Source of the DNA: Saussurea involucrata
Taxonomy: Eukaryota > Streptophyta > Magnoliopsida > Asterales > Asteraceae
Reading direction: 5' to 3'
Length of the DNA: 64,000 bases
NCBI GenBank assembly: GCA_033807775.1
Contig: CM066314.1
Span: 37,059,501 to 37,123,500 of the forward strand
In this document: piece after piece, positions 34,833 through 46,933 of the stretch
Layout of the letters: every line of letters starts with the position of its first letter
Numbering within the stretch: the first letter of the stretch is position 1
Notes under the pieces: generated by a model
The model's database searches: none
Told to the model about the DNA's origin: nothing
The model's input: only the letters and a program-made list of their open reading frames with translations
Program-made: the position numbers and the translations under genes

Positions 34833-37800
34833 CTATTCTAAGTACAACATGCCAAGTTCACCGATGAGGAAAGTGAACCTGGCCTCATCCAGAGGTTTAG
34901 TAAACAAATCTGCAAGCTGAAGATCAGTTGGAATAAAATGCAGCTCAATGTCACCTTTGGAGATATGGTCCCTGATGAAATGATATCGGATATCGATGTG
35001 TTTGGACCGTGAGTGAAGAACAGGATTGTTTGCAATTGCAATTGCACTTGAATTATCACATAGGATGGGTATCTTGGAGTAGAACTGATTGCAGTCTCTC
35101 AACTGGTTTTTCATCCATAGAATCTGTGCGCAGCAACTTCCAGCAGCAACATATTCAGCCTCGGCAGTGGACCAGCTTACCAGTTTTCCACCAAGGAATT
35201 GACAACTGCCTGTTGTGCTTTTTCTATCATTTTTAGAACCTGCAAAGTCAGAATCTGAATATCCCATGAGTTCAAAACCTGAGTCTTTGGGATACCAAAG
35301 ACCCAGATGCATGGTACCCTTTAGATACCTGAAAATCCGTTTCACAGCATCCAAATGAGATTTCTTTGGATTTGCTTGATAACGGGCACACAGACAAGTA
35401 GCAAACATGATATCTGGTCTGCTAGCAGTTAAATAAAGCAAAGAACCAATCATGCCTCTATAATAAGTAACATCCACAGATTCACCATTTAAATCGGTGT
35501 CAAGTTTCAAAGGTGGTGCCATGGGAGTTTTCATGGGGGATGAGTTTTCAAAGCCAAATTTCTTCAGAAGGTCTTTAATGTACTTGCTTTGGTTTATGAA
35601 AATTCCTTCTGAAATTTGTTTCACTTGAAGACCTAAGAAAAAAGTTAGCTCCCCCATCATGCTCATCTCATATTCACTTTTCATGAGAGAAGCAAAATCA
35701 TCACACAGAGACTCATCGGTGGCCCCGAAAATAATGTCATCCACATAAATTTGAACAAGGATGAGATTACCTGAAGATTGCTTGTGGAAGAGAGTGTTAT
35801 CAATTGTACCTCTAGTATAGCCATGCTTGAGTAGAAAGATGGCGAGAGTGTCATACCAGGCTCAAGGAGCTTTCTTGAGCCCATACAGAGCTTTGTCAAG
35901 TCGGTACACATAGTCTGGGTGTGTGGAATCTTCAAAGCCTGGAGGTTGCTTTACATATACTTCCTCAGCTAGTTCTCCATTCAGGAAAGCACTCTTTACA
36001 TCCATTTGAAATACCCTGAAGTTCTTGTGAGCAGCATGAGCAAGAAAGATCCAGATAGCTTCAAGTCTGGCAACTGGAGCAAATGTTTCATCATAGTCAA
36101 TACCCTCTTCCTGTCGGTAGCCTTGAGCTACGAGTCTGGCTTTGTTTCTGATGACAATACCATCTTCATCCATTTTGTTTCTGAAGACCCATTTTGTGCC
36201 GATGATTGTTTTTCTTGAAGGTCTAGGCACAAGTCTCCAGACTTTGTTTCTTTGAAATTGGGAGATTTCTTCTTGCCTGGCCGAAACCCAACATGGGTCA
36301 GTTAGGGCTTCTTCAATCTTTTTAGGTTCAACAAGAGATAGGAAATTAACATAGAGACAGATGTTACTGGTGCCTCTTCTTGTTTGAACACCAGCTAGCT
36401 GATCACCGATGATTTGATCAATGGGATGATCTTTGGTCCATTTAAGAGCAGGGGGCATCGGTGGAGGAATAGTTGAAGTGGAAGGAAAGTCCGAGGCTGG
36501 GGCGTCGGCAGGATGTGATGAAGGTGGGTTGTCAGAGGGATTATCGGCAGGAAGAGATTCGGTAATGAGGTTAATTTCGGTGGATGATGGATAGGGTTCG
36601 GTGGAGGCAATTTCGGCAGAGGGGGTTTCAGGTGTTAAAGACGATGACTCAGCTTGATTGTTTGGAACAGAAGGAGTATTTGGAATACAGGGTGGATCGG
36701 TGGAGGTTGAAATGGGAGATTCCCCAATGCATGATGATATCCATCTATGTAGTTCTTCATCATCATTTGTCATAGAAGATGATCTTGAGTCATCACACTT
36801 TACATGGATAGATTCGTCAATGCATTCTCTCCGAAGATTGTAGACTCGGTAGGCTTTGGAAGTCAAAGAATATCCCACAAAGATTCCTTCATCTGCCTTA
36901 GGATCAAATTTCCCAAGATTGTCCCTGTCATTTAGGATAAAGCACACACAGCCAAAGACATGAAGGAAACCAATGTTTGGCTTTCTTCCATGAAAGACTT
37001 CATATGGAGTTTTCTCATGTTTTTTTGTTATCACCGACCTGTTTTGAGTGAAACAGGCAGTGTTGACAGCTTCGGCCCAAAAATAGGTTGGCAGATTTGC
37101 TTCACTCAGCATAGACCTTGCTGCTTCACATAGTGTCCTGTTTCTTCTTTCCACAACGCCATTTTGTTGTGGAGTCCTGACAGCAGAGAAGTTTTGAGAG
37201 ATTCCTTTTTCATTGACAAAATCTTCTAAACTGCTGTTTCTGAATTCGGTGCCATTGTCACTTCTTACTGATCTGACAAGCTGACCATTCAGAACTTCAT
37301 TCTTTTTGACAAAGTTGATGATTTCTTCAGTTGCATCACTTTTGTACCTGAGAAAAGACACCCAAGTATATCTAGAGAATTCATCAACAATAACAAGAAT
37401 GTACCTTCTTCCTCCTAGACTGGGAGTGCTGACTGGTCCACATAGGTCCATATGCAGCATCTGAAGTGGAAGATTGATGGAAGTGCATTGCTTGGTTTTG
37501 AAAGAGGATTTGGTGAGCTTCCCTTTTTCACATGCATCACATAGCTTTTCTTTGACGAAGTTTAACTTAGGCATGCCAGTCACCAGCTCTTTGTTTGATA
37601 ACTTATGAAGGGTTTTGAAGTTAAGATGAGACAGACGTTTATGCCACAACCAGTTTCTTTTGACTGTATCGTCAGACACGAAGCAGACATTTGAAGAGTT
37701 GTTTTGACTCATATCAATGATATACACATTATCTAGCCTTCTTCCAGAGAGGACAACCTTCATATTCTTGTCAACAACAGTACAGATACGCAGTTCAAAG

Positions 37801-38063
37801 ATGACTTTGTATCCAAGATCACACAATTGGCTAATACTAAGGAGGTTATGCATGAGACCTTCAACAAATGCCACTTTATTGAAGGTGAGGGTTCCGTTTG
37901 TGAGAGTTCCATATCCTTTAGTATGACCTCTGGAGTTGTCCCCAAAAGTTACAGAAGGACCCTTCTCTGACACATAGTTTACAAGAAGATGTTTGTTTCC
38001 AGTCATGTGACGTGAGCACCCACTATCTAAATACCAAACTTGTTGGTGCTCAAAAACCTGCAA
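34833..38063 (-). pseudogene. copia pol: protease, integrase, reverse transcriptase, RNase H, one in-frame stop
   Basis: One frame from about 38063 to the stop at 34833 is interrupted only by TGA at 35862-35864. Domains in order: protease YLDSGCSRHMTG (residues 11-22, catalytic Asp intact); GAG-pre-integrase with HKRLSH and CDAC zinc ligands; integrase core with HMDLCGP, RSDNGTEF and NGVVERRNR (the D, D and E); copia reverse transcriptase with DVKSAFLNG and LYGLKKAP, then YVDDIIF after the stop; RNase H with SAEAEYVA-type AEAEYVAAGS and SKHIDIRYHF. It ends FTKPLDEARF...GELGMLYLE, as in Sirevirus-like elements. The stop replaces an arginine conserved in nearly all copia elements (KAP-R-AWY), so it is a nonsense mutation, not a recoding site. 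Confidence 0.93.
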
Positions 38064-38074
38064 ACAACATCAAA

Positions 38075-38689
38075 TCAGTTCTTAGGTACCCATTTGGTAA
38101 TGGGTCCTTTTGGGTTAGAAGTGTGAGAGACCTTGGGTTTAGATCTGTCAATTCTTTCCTTTGGACAGTCTTTAGCAAGATGAAAGGTATCACCACAATT
38201 ATAACATTTTCGGTAGATGAAAGTTATTTTGGGTTTTTGTTCCTTTCCTTTTTCCTTTCCAATTATATCAATCTTAATCTTTGGACCGAGAAGGGGATTG
38301 CGAGGACCTCTAAAAAGTTCGGTTCTTGAGGTTGAAGCATGGTCAGGGGTCTCTCTTGAGAAAGCTTTGGACTTTCCCTTTTTCACAAAATCGGCGATGG
38401 ATTTTTCGGTGGTGTGGTTTTCTTTGAGAGCTTGTGGTTTTGTAAGACTAGAAGAGTTGTTGTCAATGGTTAGATCTTTGAACACATCATGAATGGGTTT
38501 GACAACATCTTGCACTTTATGGGTTTGATCTGATGAAGATTCTTTGGCTTTTATGAACATTCCATATTTCAAGGCTTCACCAAGATCAATAGAGTTTAAA
38601 GAAATGGAATCACAAGAGTTTGTATCAGAGTCATCTATCGGTGATGGGAACAAGTGCATGAGTATATTTTTCAAGCATGGATTTTTCAT
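38075..38689 (-). pseudogene. gag C-terminal segment in a shifted frame, second zinc knuckle
   Basis: A 204-codon frame carries a Lys-rich segment and the zinc knuckle CYNCGDTFHLAKDC, then KGPITKWVPKN and a stop. It continues the Gag sequence that ends at 38631 but in another frame, and pol (38063) returns to the first frame. Two frame changes are therefore needed: either two indels or an unusual expression strategy. A TTTGCAG just before the pol homology resembles a splice acceptor. Confidence 0.75.
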
Positions 38690-40544
38690 ATCCTAACCCA
38701 GACTTGTTACCACCACGGATTTGATCTTGAAAGATTTGTTCAAGATTCCTTGAAGAACTTGTCCATTTTCTGACAACTTCTTGTTCTTTCTTTAACTTTT
38801 TGAACAGTTTATTTTTCTCCTTTTCAATTACATGGTTTATGACTTTTAGATTTTCAAGCTCAACTTTTATTTCTTCAAAATTTTCGAGTTTAGACAAGCA
38901 AGATTCAAGTTGAGATGTAAGAGCTTTAACTTGAGCAGATTTTCTTCTCTTGCTATCTTTGACAGAGTAGAAGTCTTGAGTTAAAGATTCATAAGCATTT
39001 ATCTTTTCAATATCAGTCATGTCATTGAAGGGATGTACCTGAGAGTATGATGATGAGCCTTCAGTTGAAACTAATGCCATTGGAGATTTGGCCTTTTCTT
39101 CTTCCTCTTCTTCCACCTCTTCAGATATGGCCACAAAGCACATATTTGGAGAATCGCTGTCGGTGGTTTCTTCTTCTTCCCAATCACGAGCCTCTGCTAT
39201 CAATCCTTTTCCTTTTCTTTGAGATCCTTCATTTCTTTTTTTTTCCTTCTTGTACTTAGCCTTGTACTTTTCAGCACGTTCCTGATGAGAGAGTGAGGAG
39301 TATTGAGAATCTTTCTTGAAATAGGATTTATCTTTGGATTTCTCAACCTTAGAAGGATATTTGTCAGAGGACGTGGAATTGACTTTTGACACACGCTTGC
39401 TTCTGCACTCAGCTGCAAAGTGTCCTTTCTTACCACAGTTGAAACATTCCTCATTTGTCTTGTCAGTCGAAGACATTTTTGAAAATGATGGTTTTCTGAA
39501 ACTTCTGGGTTTGTTGAAATTTCGAGATTTATTTTTAAAACCAGCCATCATAGCCATTTCATCAGTCATTCGGTCTACCGAAATTTCATCACCTTCATCA
39601 TCGGCATCACTCAGATATGCCTCCGTTTGGTGAGAAGGGTTGTTCTGATTTTTGGTGTCAGAGTCTGATGAGGGATATGTGATACAAGGAACATTTTGAC
39701 TTTTCTTGGAACTTTCGCAAATAAGAGCTATTGAAGAGCTCTTTATCTCTTTGAAGATGGTTTTCCTATGAAGCTTGGTTTGTTCAAAGTTGAACAGAGT
39801 TCCATACAAAACAGTTAAAGGCATGTATTCCAAGTCCTTGGTAGTCTTAATGCAAGTGCAAATGTTTTCCCAAAAGTCAGGAAGACAATCCATAAACTTT
39901 CATAGAACTTCCTCATTGTCATAAACTCTACCTAGTAATTTTAAATCATTTAACAGAGAGTTAAACCGGTTATAAAAGCTTGGAAGAGATTCTCCCTTTT
40001 CATAGGCAAAGAGCTCATATTTTCGAATGAGGCCAATCTTTTTGCTTTTCTTTACTTCCTCTGTACCCTCATAAAGTACACACAAAGTAGTCCACATCTC
40101 TTTGGCAGTACCGAAGTTAACAAGAGAGTGATAGACTTCATCAGGAAGTGAGAGAGCAATAATTGCTCTAAGCCGAGAATCCAGAGACACTAATCGTTTT
40201 TCTTCATCAGTATATTTCCTTGGGTTTTTGAGAATGTAACGACCAGTAGCCTTTGCTTTTTCTATGTCGGAAGGTTCAGATTCATCAGAGTCACTTGATT
40301 TATCAACTGGTTCCTTACCAGGCCTCTGCTTTTCATAGCGAGCCCAAACTCTTGGGATGATAGGTCCCTCCTTGAGAATGGTTGGATATCTAGTATCCAC
40401 TCCTTCCATAAATAGCATCATACGGCTTTTCCATAGAGAAAAGTTGTTAGGATTAAACTTGGGAGGTTTTGAAATGGAACAATTTTCAGCAAAATTGTTT
40501 TGACCAGTGTTTTCAACAGTTAGGGATGAAGATGAGGCAGCCAT
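38631..40544 (-). pseudogene. copia gag with one in-frame stop
   Basis: The frame starts at ATG 40544. Residues 30-215 form the copia Gag capsid region (PPKFNPNNFSLWKSRMMLFM, LSLPDEVYHSLV, KEMWTTLCVLYEG). TGA at 39900-39902 interrupts the frame, which then continues without shift to 38631. The second part has the zinc knuckle CFNCGKKGHFAAEC, a Lys/Ser-rich linker and a long coiled coil. The product would form the cytoplasmic virus-like particle. It lies right after the primer site, with the ATG about 30 bases downstream. The lesion looks like CGA to TGA. Confidence 0.9.
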
Positions 40545-40574
40545 TGCGGATCAAGTTTATGAATTAAACTTTCC

Positions 40575-40586
40575 GCTCTGATACCA
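40575..40586 (-). promoter_or_regulatory. primer binding site (initiator Met tRNA)
   Basis: The minus strand reads TGGTATCAGAGC, two bases inside the 5' LTR boundary. Confidence 0.93.
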
Positions 40587-40588
40587 CT

Positions 40589-41574
40589 TGTTGGTCCCAA
40601 AATGGCTCAACAAGTATTGTAGAAGGGGGGGTTGAATAAAATACTTAGATTTTTCACAAGTTTTAATTCAATTTATTGAAAATCTTTCAATAAGAATTAC
40701 ACATAGAAAACAAAAGATTGTTGCGGAAAAGAACAGTTAAACTATTCTAACAATCTAACACAAAGTAAAATGAAAAACACTTAGAACAAATTGGGCACTT
40801 AGACACAAGATGCAGTTTCAGTAAGAAAGGAGCTTGCACTTAGTAATCTTCAGAAGCGTGATTTGCATGGAGAGTCTTTACCTCTATTTATAGTCCATGC
40901 ATCATTTAATGCTTGGAATACTTGTCACTCTTCCATTCATTGTAGAGGTTGACTTCTGAAAAGCTGATATCTCCTTTTTAACTTATCCAAAGAACCAGGA
41001 GGACAGTCGTACCAGAAAAAGACCTTATCTGAGAATAGATAAGATGACAAACTCCCACTTTTATCTGACAATAGGATATTGTCTCATAATAAATGATTTT
41101 CTTTTGTATTCAGAGAATAAGGCTACCGACCTCCTGTATTGGAAACTGCACCAATTTGAAATCTCACTTCTTTAGAGAAGAGAGATCCTTCACCGAAGTG
41201 TAGAATATTTCGGTGCAGTCTTCTCAAATTCCCACCGATCTTTGAACATATATCGGTGGAAATCTTCTTGAACTTCCACCGATTTCTGAAAGCATATCGG
41301 TGAGAGTCTTCTTGAGCTTCTCACCGAATTTCTTCAATTCGGTGATGCTTGTCCACCGATAGCACAAGCATATCGGTGGTGGTGTAACTTGTAGAGAGTT
41401 GCTGCCGATTTTCTCACTTCCGCAATCAGATAGTCTTCGCACTTGGTTTCGGTTGATCTTCGACTTCACCGAACAATTGATATGAGAGTACAAGTTACAC
41501 AAAAGAATCCAAAAATATTCTAAGTACCTAAGAGGGTTTAATTGAGTCAATTTCAAATCTGTGAAGACCCAACA
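40589..41574 (-). repeat. 5' LTR of the copia element
   Basis: 986 bp, TGTTGG...CCAACA, with about six differences from the 3' copy by eye. It contains the same palindromic TCGGTG/CACCGA cluster (about 41188-41387), which lies upstream of the TATA box on the minus strand. Confidence 0.95.
40885..40892 (-). promoter_or_regulatory. TATA box of the copia 5' LTR
   Basis: The minus strand reads TATAAATA, about 680 bases from the start of the LTR. This predicts a U3 region of roughly 0.7 kb. Confidence 0.65.
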
Positions 41575-43989
41575 ATTTCCCTTTCTCGGACCACCTCGAC
41601 CACAGTTCGTCAACCATTTCTTACATCCTCACCACTTTATCACTCCATCCTTGTACGTAACCCAGGGTAGGAACCTTCAAACCTAACGTTGAGGTGTTCC
41701 CCTACTCGAATTAAACTTATCCTGAAACACATCAAATCCTCGCTGATTACCACGTTCGTTCGATCATAAAACATAACTCCGGTTACCCTCACCCAACTGG
41801 GAGGAATAACCATGGTCACACCATACTATTCTCACTAGCTTAAACACTGCACGACCAAATCGTTTACACCTTTCTCATAAAGTCACTAACTTAACTCATT
41901 TAGTTGTCTCATCCACTTCTTCCCTGCACAAAAACTTACACAATTTCCTTCCTCAATATTCTTTCCAACGGTTCGCACACTAATCAAAGACAATCTACAC
42001 AATACTGTACCTTTCGGCAATACTGTCAAGTTTACTACTTCCAACTTACTCACTTGCTCCGACATACTATCTACACCTTCCCCACGTTAGTGTGGAGCAC
42101 TGCTCACCAAACATTACTTGCCCCTCTCTCCCGACCTTTCCACATGTTGATATCGCTTTCTCATTCTTACATAACCAAACAGTTGCACCAAAATCATATC
42201 TTAAGGCATTCAACCAAGCCGTCTTGAAACAAGACCAGTGTTCGACGTCGCTACACATTCTTTAATCTCCAACTTTTACCTTCTCAGACATTTCTATCAC
42301 ACAAAAGCAACAATCCACATTCTTTAAGGATTTCACATCTATCCCACCACATTTTGGCTAACACAACTCTCATCCTCTTTAAACTTCCAATGACCCCAAA
42401 GTATGTTTCTTAGTAACGTCCCCTATTCACTCTAATAATCCACCCCCTTGGATTCCCTATTACAAATGGATCTATTAATTCAGGAACACCCCGAAACTCG
42501 GGTTCCACAATTCTTTCGACTAACCACTATGATCATAAAATCAGACAGACATATATATATATGTACCGTCATCCCGGCTTTCTTAATTTGATTTACCTTA
42601 AATAATTCTTTAACAATCAGTGTGTTAGTCTCAATAACACTTCCCCAAAAATTGTAACACCTTCTGTAATAACAAATGAACGTCATTACTTAACAAATCT
42701 ATAAAATTTAAATCAACCAACCAAAGGCTTATACCTCTATCATGACAATTCAAATCAACTAACGATCATACTACTACTCCGACCCACAATCATCATCACG
42801 TCATTCCTTAAACATAACCAAAATTTCCAACTATTCCTAGGATCATTCCCTCAAGCATAAGGAACAATTTTCATTCTTTAGCGATGTCTCATCTACTATA
42901 CTACAACTTGACTAATCTATTCATCATCTTCTTTAAACTTACTCTGCCTTCAAGAATATACTTAACAACATACGTAACCACAAAGCTTGGTCTCACAGCT
43001 GGGCAATCCCCCAATTCTGCCCCGACATTCCATTCCGATAACAGTCAAAATACACACCTACTTACAACCCACGCACTTCAACAACTGGGATTGCAAAACG
43101 TACACTCTATCCGAAATCCCAAAAGGACTTACTTCTAATCCTTCATCTTTCTAACATCGCCTTACTACATCACCGGCTGACACAAATATCTTGGCAATTG
43201 ACGCTACTATTCATTCGTACATTCACCACTCCTATTATCACACCACCGACCAAGTCTCTCATGGTCATTCTTATACAATTCACACTTTCCTTCATATTCT
43301 CCCGTATACTACAATCGAGTCTGTCTCGCTACTTAGTTCTCTCCCAACTTGTTGAACTATGATTCACGAGTTCACACTTAGCTCAAACACGAACATCCTA
43401 ACTAGCTCTTTTATGACCCGAGTCCTTTCTTAGACACGACACATTTTCTTACAGACTGGCATAGTCTACACTCACTCCGCCTGTGTTACACACCTTGTCC
43501 TTCTACGGACCCTCCTCACCTCGTAAATAGAACGCCTATTCAACAACAACAGTCTCTTACTAATTTAACACCTCTACAAGATAATCTATCAACTTACACT
43601 CATCTGGTTTGAGTCTTCGGCCTCGGCCAACATACACCGTTGCCGACTTCAACAACAAAAGACAACTCTTAACTACTTCCTTAACCTATCCTTTAACATG
43701 AGTTCCTTACGGGACCTATTCCTCCCTACACATCATAGTTAACTTTATAATCCGTCGCCCCCATTTCGAAACTTACTCATGTAACATCAATATTACAAGC
43801 TCTCTTCGAATCTCATGACCCACATCGTGGACCTTTCATTCCTGCCTCACAGCACTACTCATAAAGAGTTGCTAAAAACCAATACCTTGATGACTCCTAG
43901 TCCTTCCTCCGGGCACCATCGCCCCTCGGCAACTGTGTTCTCAGTCATCGAGCAAAGGTACAGACCCTCATACACCTGACACTAAAATC
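41575..43989 (-). other. right interior of the nested gypsy element, non-coding and G-poor
   Basis: No long frame with a recognisable domain on either strand. The plus strand is markedly poor in G and rich in C, T and A, so the element's RNA strand is rich in purines. This resembles the conserved non-coding interior of large retrotransposon derivatives (LARDs). A deletion at the right end removed the primer site. Confidence 0.55.
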
Positions 43990-45689
43990 CATAACAAGAA
44001 TTTATCTAGAATATAGTATTCAGATTACATTATTATCTTGTTCATAAACATTCTTTTCACTAAGCTAAGCAAAATTGACAGCGGAAGTCTCTAATCCACA
44101 GCCGAGATCTCTATCTAAACATCAGCCAAAAGACTTGGAGTCGCTCTAAGTTCCAAATCCTTCCTGCCATCACACGGTTCTTACTTGAAGAACCTTTAAC
44201 ATGCTTACCTGAAAACGGTTTAGTTTTGAAAGCGAGGGTTAGACCAAAAGGTCTAGTGAATTCCCTCCGAAAACAACATGTAACCAGTATAAAACATTTA
44301 TGAAAATATCATCGTAAACCTTAACATAACATCAGGCATGGTACTACACTGTATATAGGATCACATAAATATTCTGCGATCGGGGCCCAATGGGTTACCC
44401 TCTCGCCCTCAACCGGAGCCTACGCAAACTCCCCTTCCCGGAGCTTACGCAGACCCCCCTTTCTACTCGAAATAGGAGGAAACGGATTCCAACCTACCAG
44501 TCTGTCATAAACATCCAAGGGATCATCAGACCCCGAGGATCTATCTCTGATCCTACAGTGTAGACCGACTCCACATAGCACGTCATTCATTTCATAAAAC
44601 TTGCACCTTTAAAACCTTAGTAAATCGTCATTCTCAGCTCATCAAGTACAATACATTTTCTCAGGTAAAACAGGTATTTCATGGAAAACATGCGTAACGG
44701 TTATAAACATTTCATGCTCGTAATGAAACCATAATCAGTCAAAATCATTTAACACTTTAAGTCGTAAAAAGGGATTAGGGAACTCACCTTGCTTGACGTA
44801 CAACGCGCTTCTTAAATACTTCCAAGCTAACCCAAACGAACACCTAAGGCAATAGATTCGCATCAGATAAACAACTCAGACCTACTGTCCAACACACACT
44901 TGTCCGGATACCAACCTGTCCGGATACCACACTTGTCCGGATACCATACTTGTCCGGATGCCATACTTGTCCGGATGCCATACTTGTCCGGATACCATAC
45001 TTGTCCGGATGCCATACTTGTCCGGATACCACACCCGGTAACTCGATCTACCCGGAAGAACACCCACCCGGAAACTACCATAGAGCTTTACCCGGAAACT
45101 AGCATCCGTATCCGGAAACCACCATATCATCAAGAACTGAAGGTGTCCGGGTACGGCTGCTGTCCGAAAATAAACTTCTTAAAAGTGATTTCTAACCCGA
45201 TTTTAGCCATTAGTTGATTAGATAACCATAAGGGTTCATCCACCAACCCCAAACACCCAATTAATCCCACTTTAATCTCTTAAAATCGATTCATTAAGAC
45301 GAAACCCATAAAACTTCATTTTCAAGGAAAATGGTGAAACTCAAGAAATCATCAACATCACTCCTAAGGATTCATAACAATAAGAAGGAGGAGCATTATC
45401 CTAATCAGATGAACGAATTAGGATGTAATACCTTTGCAGATTTTAGCTTGATTCTTCCTTTCTCTCTTGATTTCTTCTCAAACCTTCTTCCTTTCTCTCT
45501 TTCTTTCTTCCTTAGCCGCCAACACCAAGAGCACTCCCACAATTACTGATTTAAGCAAATGGAGGCTGCCCTAGGGATTGGAGTCTTCATATACACTTCA
45601 AAATTTTACACTCTAGTCCCTCAAGTTAACTTTCATTTATTCCACTTTGACCACTAACTCTAAAACCCACTAGAATTTGGGTTGTTACA
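43990..45689 (-). repeat. 5' LTR of the nested gypsy element, inner end deleted
   Basis: Matches 27486-29168. The first 17 bases (TGTAACGTCCC and following) and the primer site are missing and replaced by unrelated sequence. It ends GGTTGTTACA at 45689, followed by TATAT. The CCGGAT minisatellite here (44897-45036) has a different arrangement. Confidence 0.9.
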
Positions 45690-46239
45690 TATATATATAT
45701 ATATATATAGGGTCAGGTTCAGGGGAAAACCTCAAATAATTGAAAAACTAAAGAACACCCTCATGGTCATTGATTGAACATAATCTAAAGGACATTAAAA
45801 ATAAGCACCTAAAATAATTAAAATTGATAAAAAGGGTAGTAAAGGTATTTGACAACTATATCAGATAACGAACCCATAACACGCAACAAATCGTTTTCTT
45901 ATATCGTTTCCTTATAGAATAAGCTGGCTGAATTCACAATTAGAGAACCAATTTGGAAGATTCAACTGCAGAAATCACGATCAAGTGTAAATTGGATCGA
46001 AATGGAATTAGAAAACGAAATTGGAGAATCTGTTAAATGGAGAAAATTTGAGCGATGGTGTCAATTAAGAACAGATGGATTGCGATTCAGTGAGAAACGA
46101 AGAACACACAGGTAATCAATGTAATTCCTTATTCAAATCGAAATAAACGACATAGAAACTGTAGGAATAATGAATTGAATCCCTTATTCAATCACCTGAA
46201 ACCATATGGGCAGAGATCTCGTATGAACATGATCGTCTT

Positions 46240-46720
46240 CTTCAATGGTTGTAGGTCGATATGCACAAATGCATAGACGAGTGAAACTAAGAATTTATGT
46301 TCTCATGAGTTTGATATTGTTATTAAACTAATGAATATACAATTTTCCTATGTGGTTATGCAGAATCTTATGAATTTGAGTGATAATCCATTCAATAGTC
46401 GTATTCAATGGTTGCAGGTAGATATGCACAAATGCATATATGAGTGAAACTAAGAATTTATGCTCTTATGAGTTTGAGTTTGTTATTAAACTAATGAATA
46501 TACAATTGTTCTATGTGATTATGCAGAATCTTATGAGTTTGAGTAACAATCCAAATGCATATTCAATGGTTGCAGGTCGATATACACAAATGCATAGACG
46601 AGTGAAACTAAGAACTTATGTTTTTAAGGGTTTGAGTTTGTTATTGAACTAATGAATAGAGAATTATCCTGCGTCATTATGGAGAATCACATGAGTTTGA
46701 GTGACAATTTGAACAAAATG
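46240..46720 (+). repeat. about 160-bp tandem repeat, three copies
   Basis: Each unit contains GGTCGATATGCACAAATGCA or a close variant, then GAGTGAAACTAAGAA and CTAATGAATATACAATT. It lies upstream of the transposase pseudogene. Small open frames within it are by-products. Confidence 0.8.
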
Positions 46721-46933
46721 GATCATATAATGAATAATTTAAGATTCTACATGAATGCATTTGTGAATGATTGTACAAAAAAAGATGGATAGCATACACA
46801 ATTGAATATTTTAGGTTGCTCTGTTCATCTAGTATGTTTTTTTGTCATATATGCACATGTGCTTATATCTATGGAATGTTGATATATGGTAAAAGGTTAT
46901 GCATTTTATTTAACTATTTGTCTAACTACGCAG

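Larger units (their letters stand above)
29623..41574 (-). mobile_element. Sirevirus-like Ty1/copia retrotransposon with long post-pol ORF
   Basis: Complete element of about 12 kb. Both 986-bp LTRs start TGTTGG and end CCAACA. Minus-strand order: 5' LTR (40589-41574), primer site (40575-40586), gag, pol (protease, integrase, reverse transcriptase, RNase H), then an extra 1.1-kcodon frame, polypurine tract and 3' LTR (29623-30608). Integrase before reverse transcriptase defines copia; the extra frame after pol, multiple polypurine-like motifs and palindromic LTR motifs fit Sireviruses. Flanks GTTTC and ATTTC suggest a 5-bp duplication with one change. LTRs differ at about 6 sites by eye, so the insertion is recent. 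In-frame stops and a frame shift make it defective. Confidence 0.92.
27469..45689 (-). mobile_element. gypsy element with non-coding interior, split by a copia element
   Basis: LTRs at 27469-29168 and 43990-45689 belong to one insertion: the flanks are TATAT on both sides (27464-27468 and 45690-45694), though in TA-rich DNA. On the minus strand a polypurine tract precedes the left LTR. The interior totals only about 2.9 kb once the nested copia element (29623-41574) is removed, and encodes nothing recognisable. A deletion removed the primer site and the adjoining 17 bases of the 5' LTR. By eye the LTRs differ at about 1% of sites plus repeat-number changes. Confidence 0.85.

Noticed and set aside
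35862..35864. Programmed readthrough of the pol TGA
   Set aside because: The stop replaces a highly conserved arginine in the middle of reverse transcriptase, so a nonsense mutation is far more likely.
41904..43138. Plus-strand frames in the gypsy interior (107 and 84 codons)
   Set aside because: Low-G composition gives few stops; no domain similarity and wrong strand for the element.
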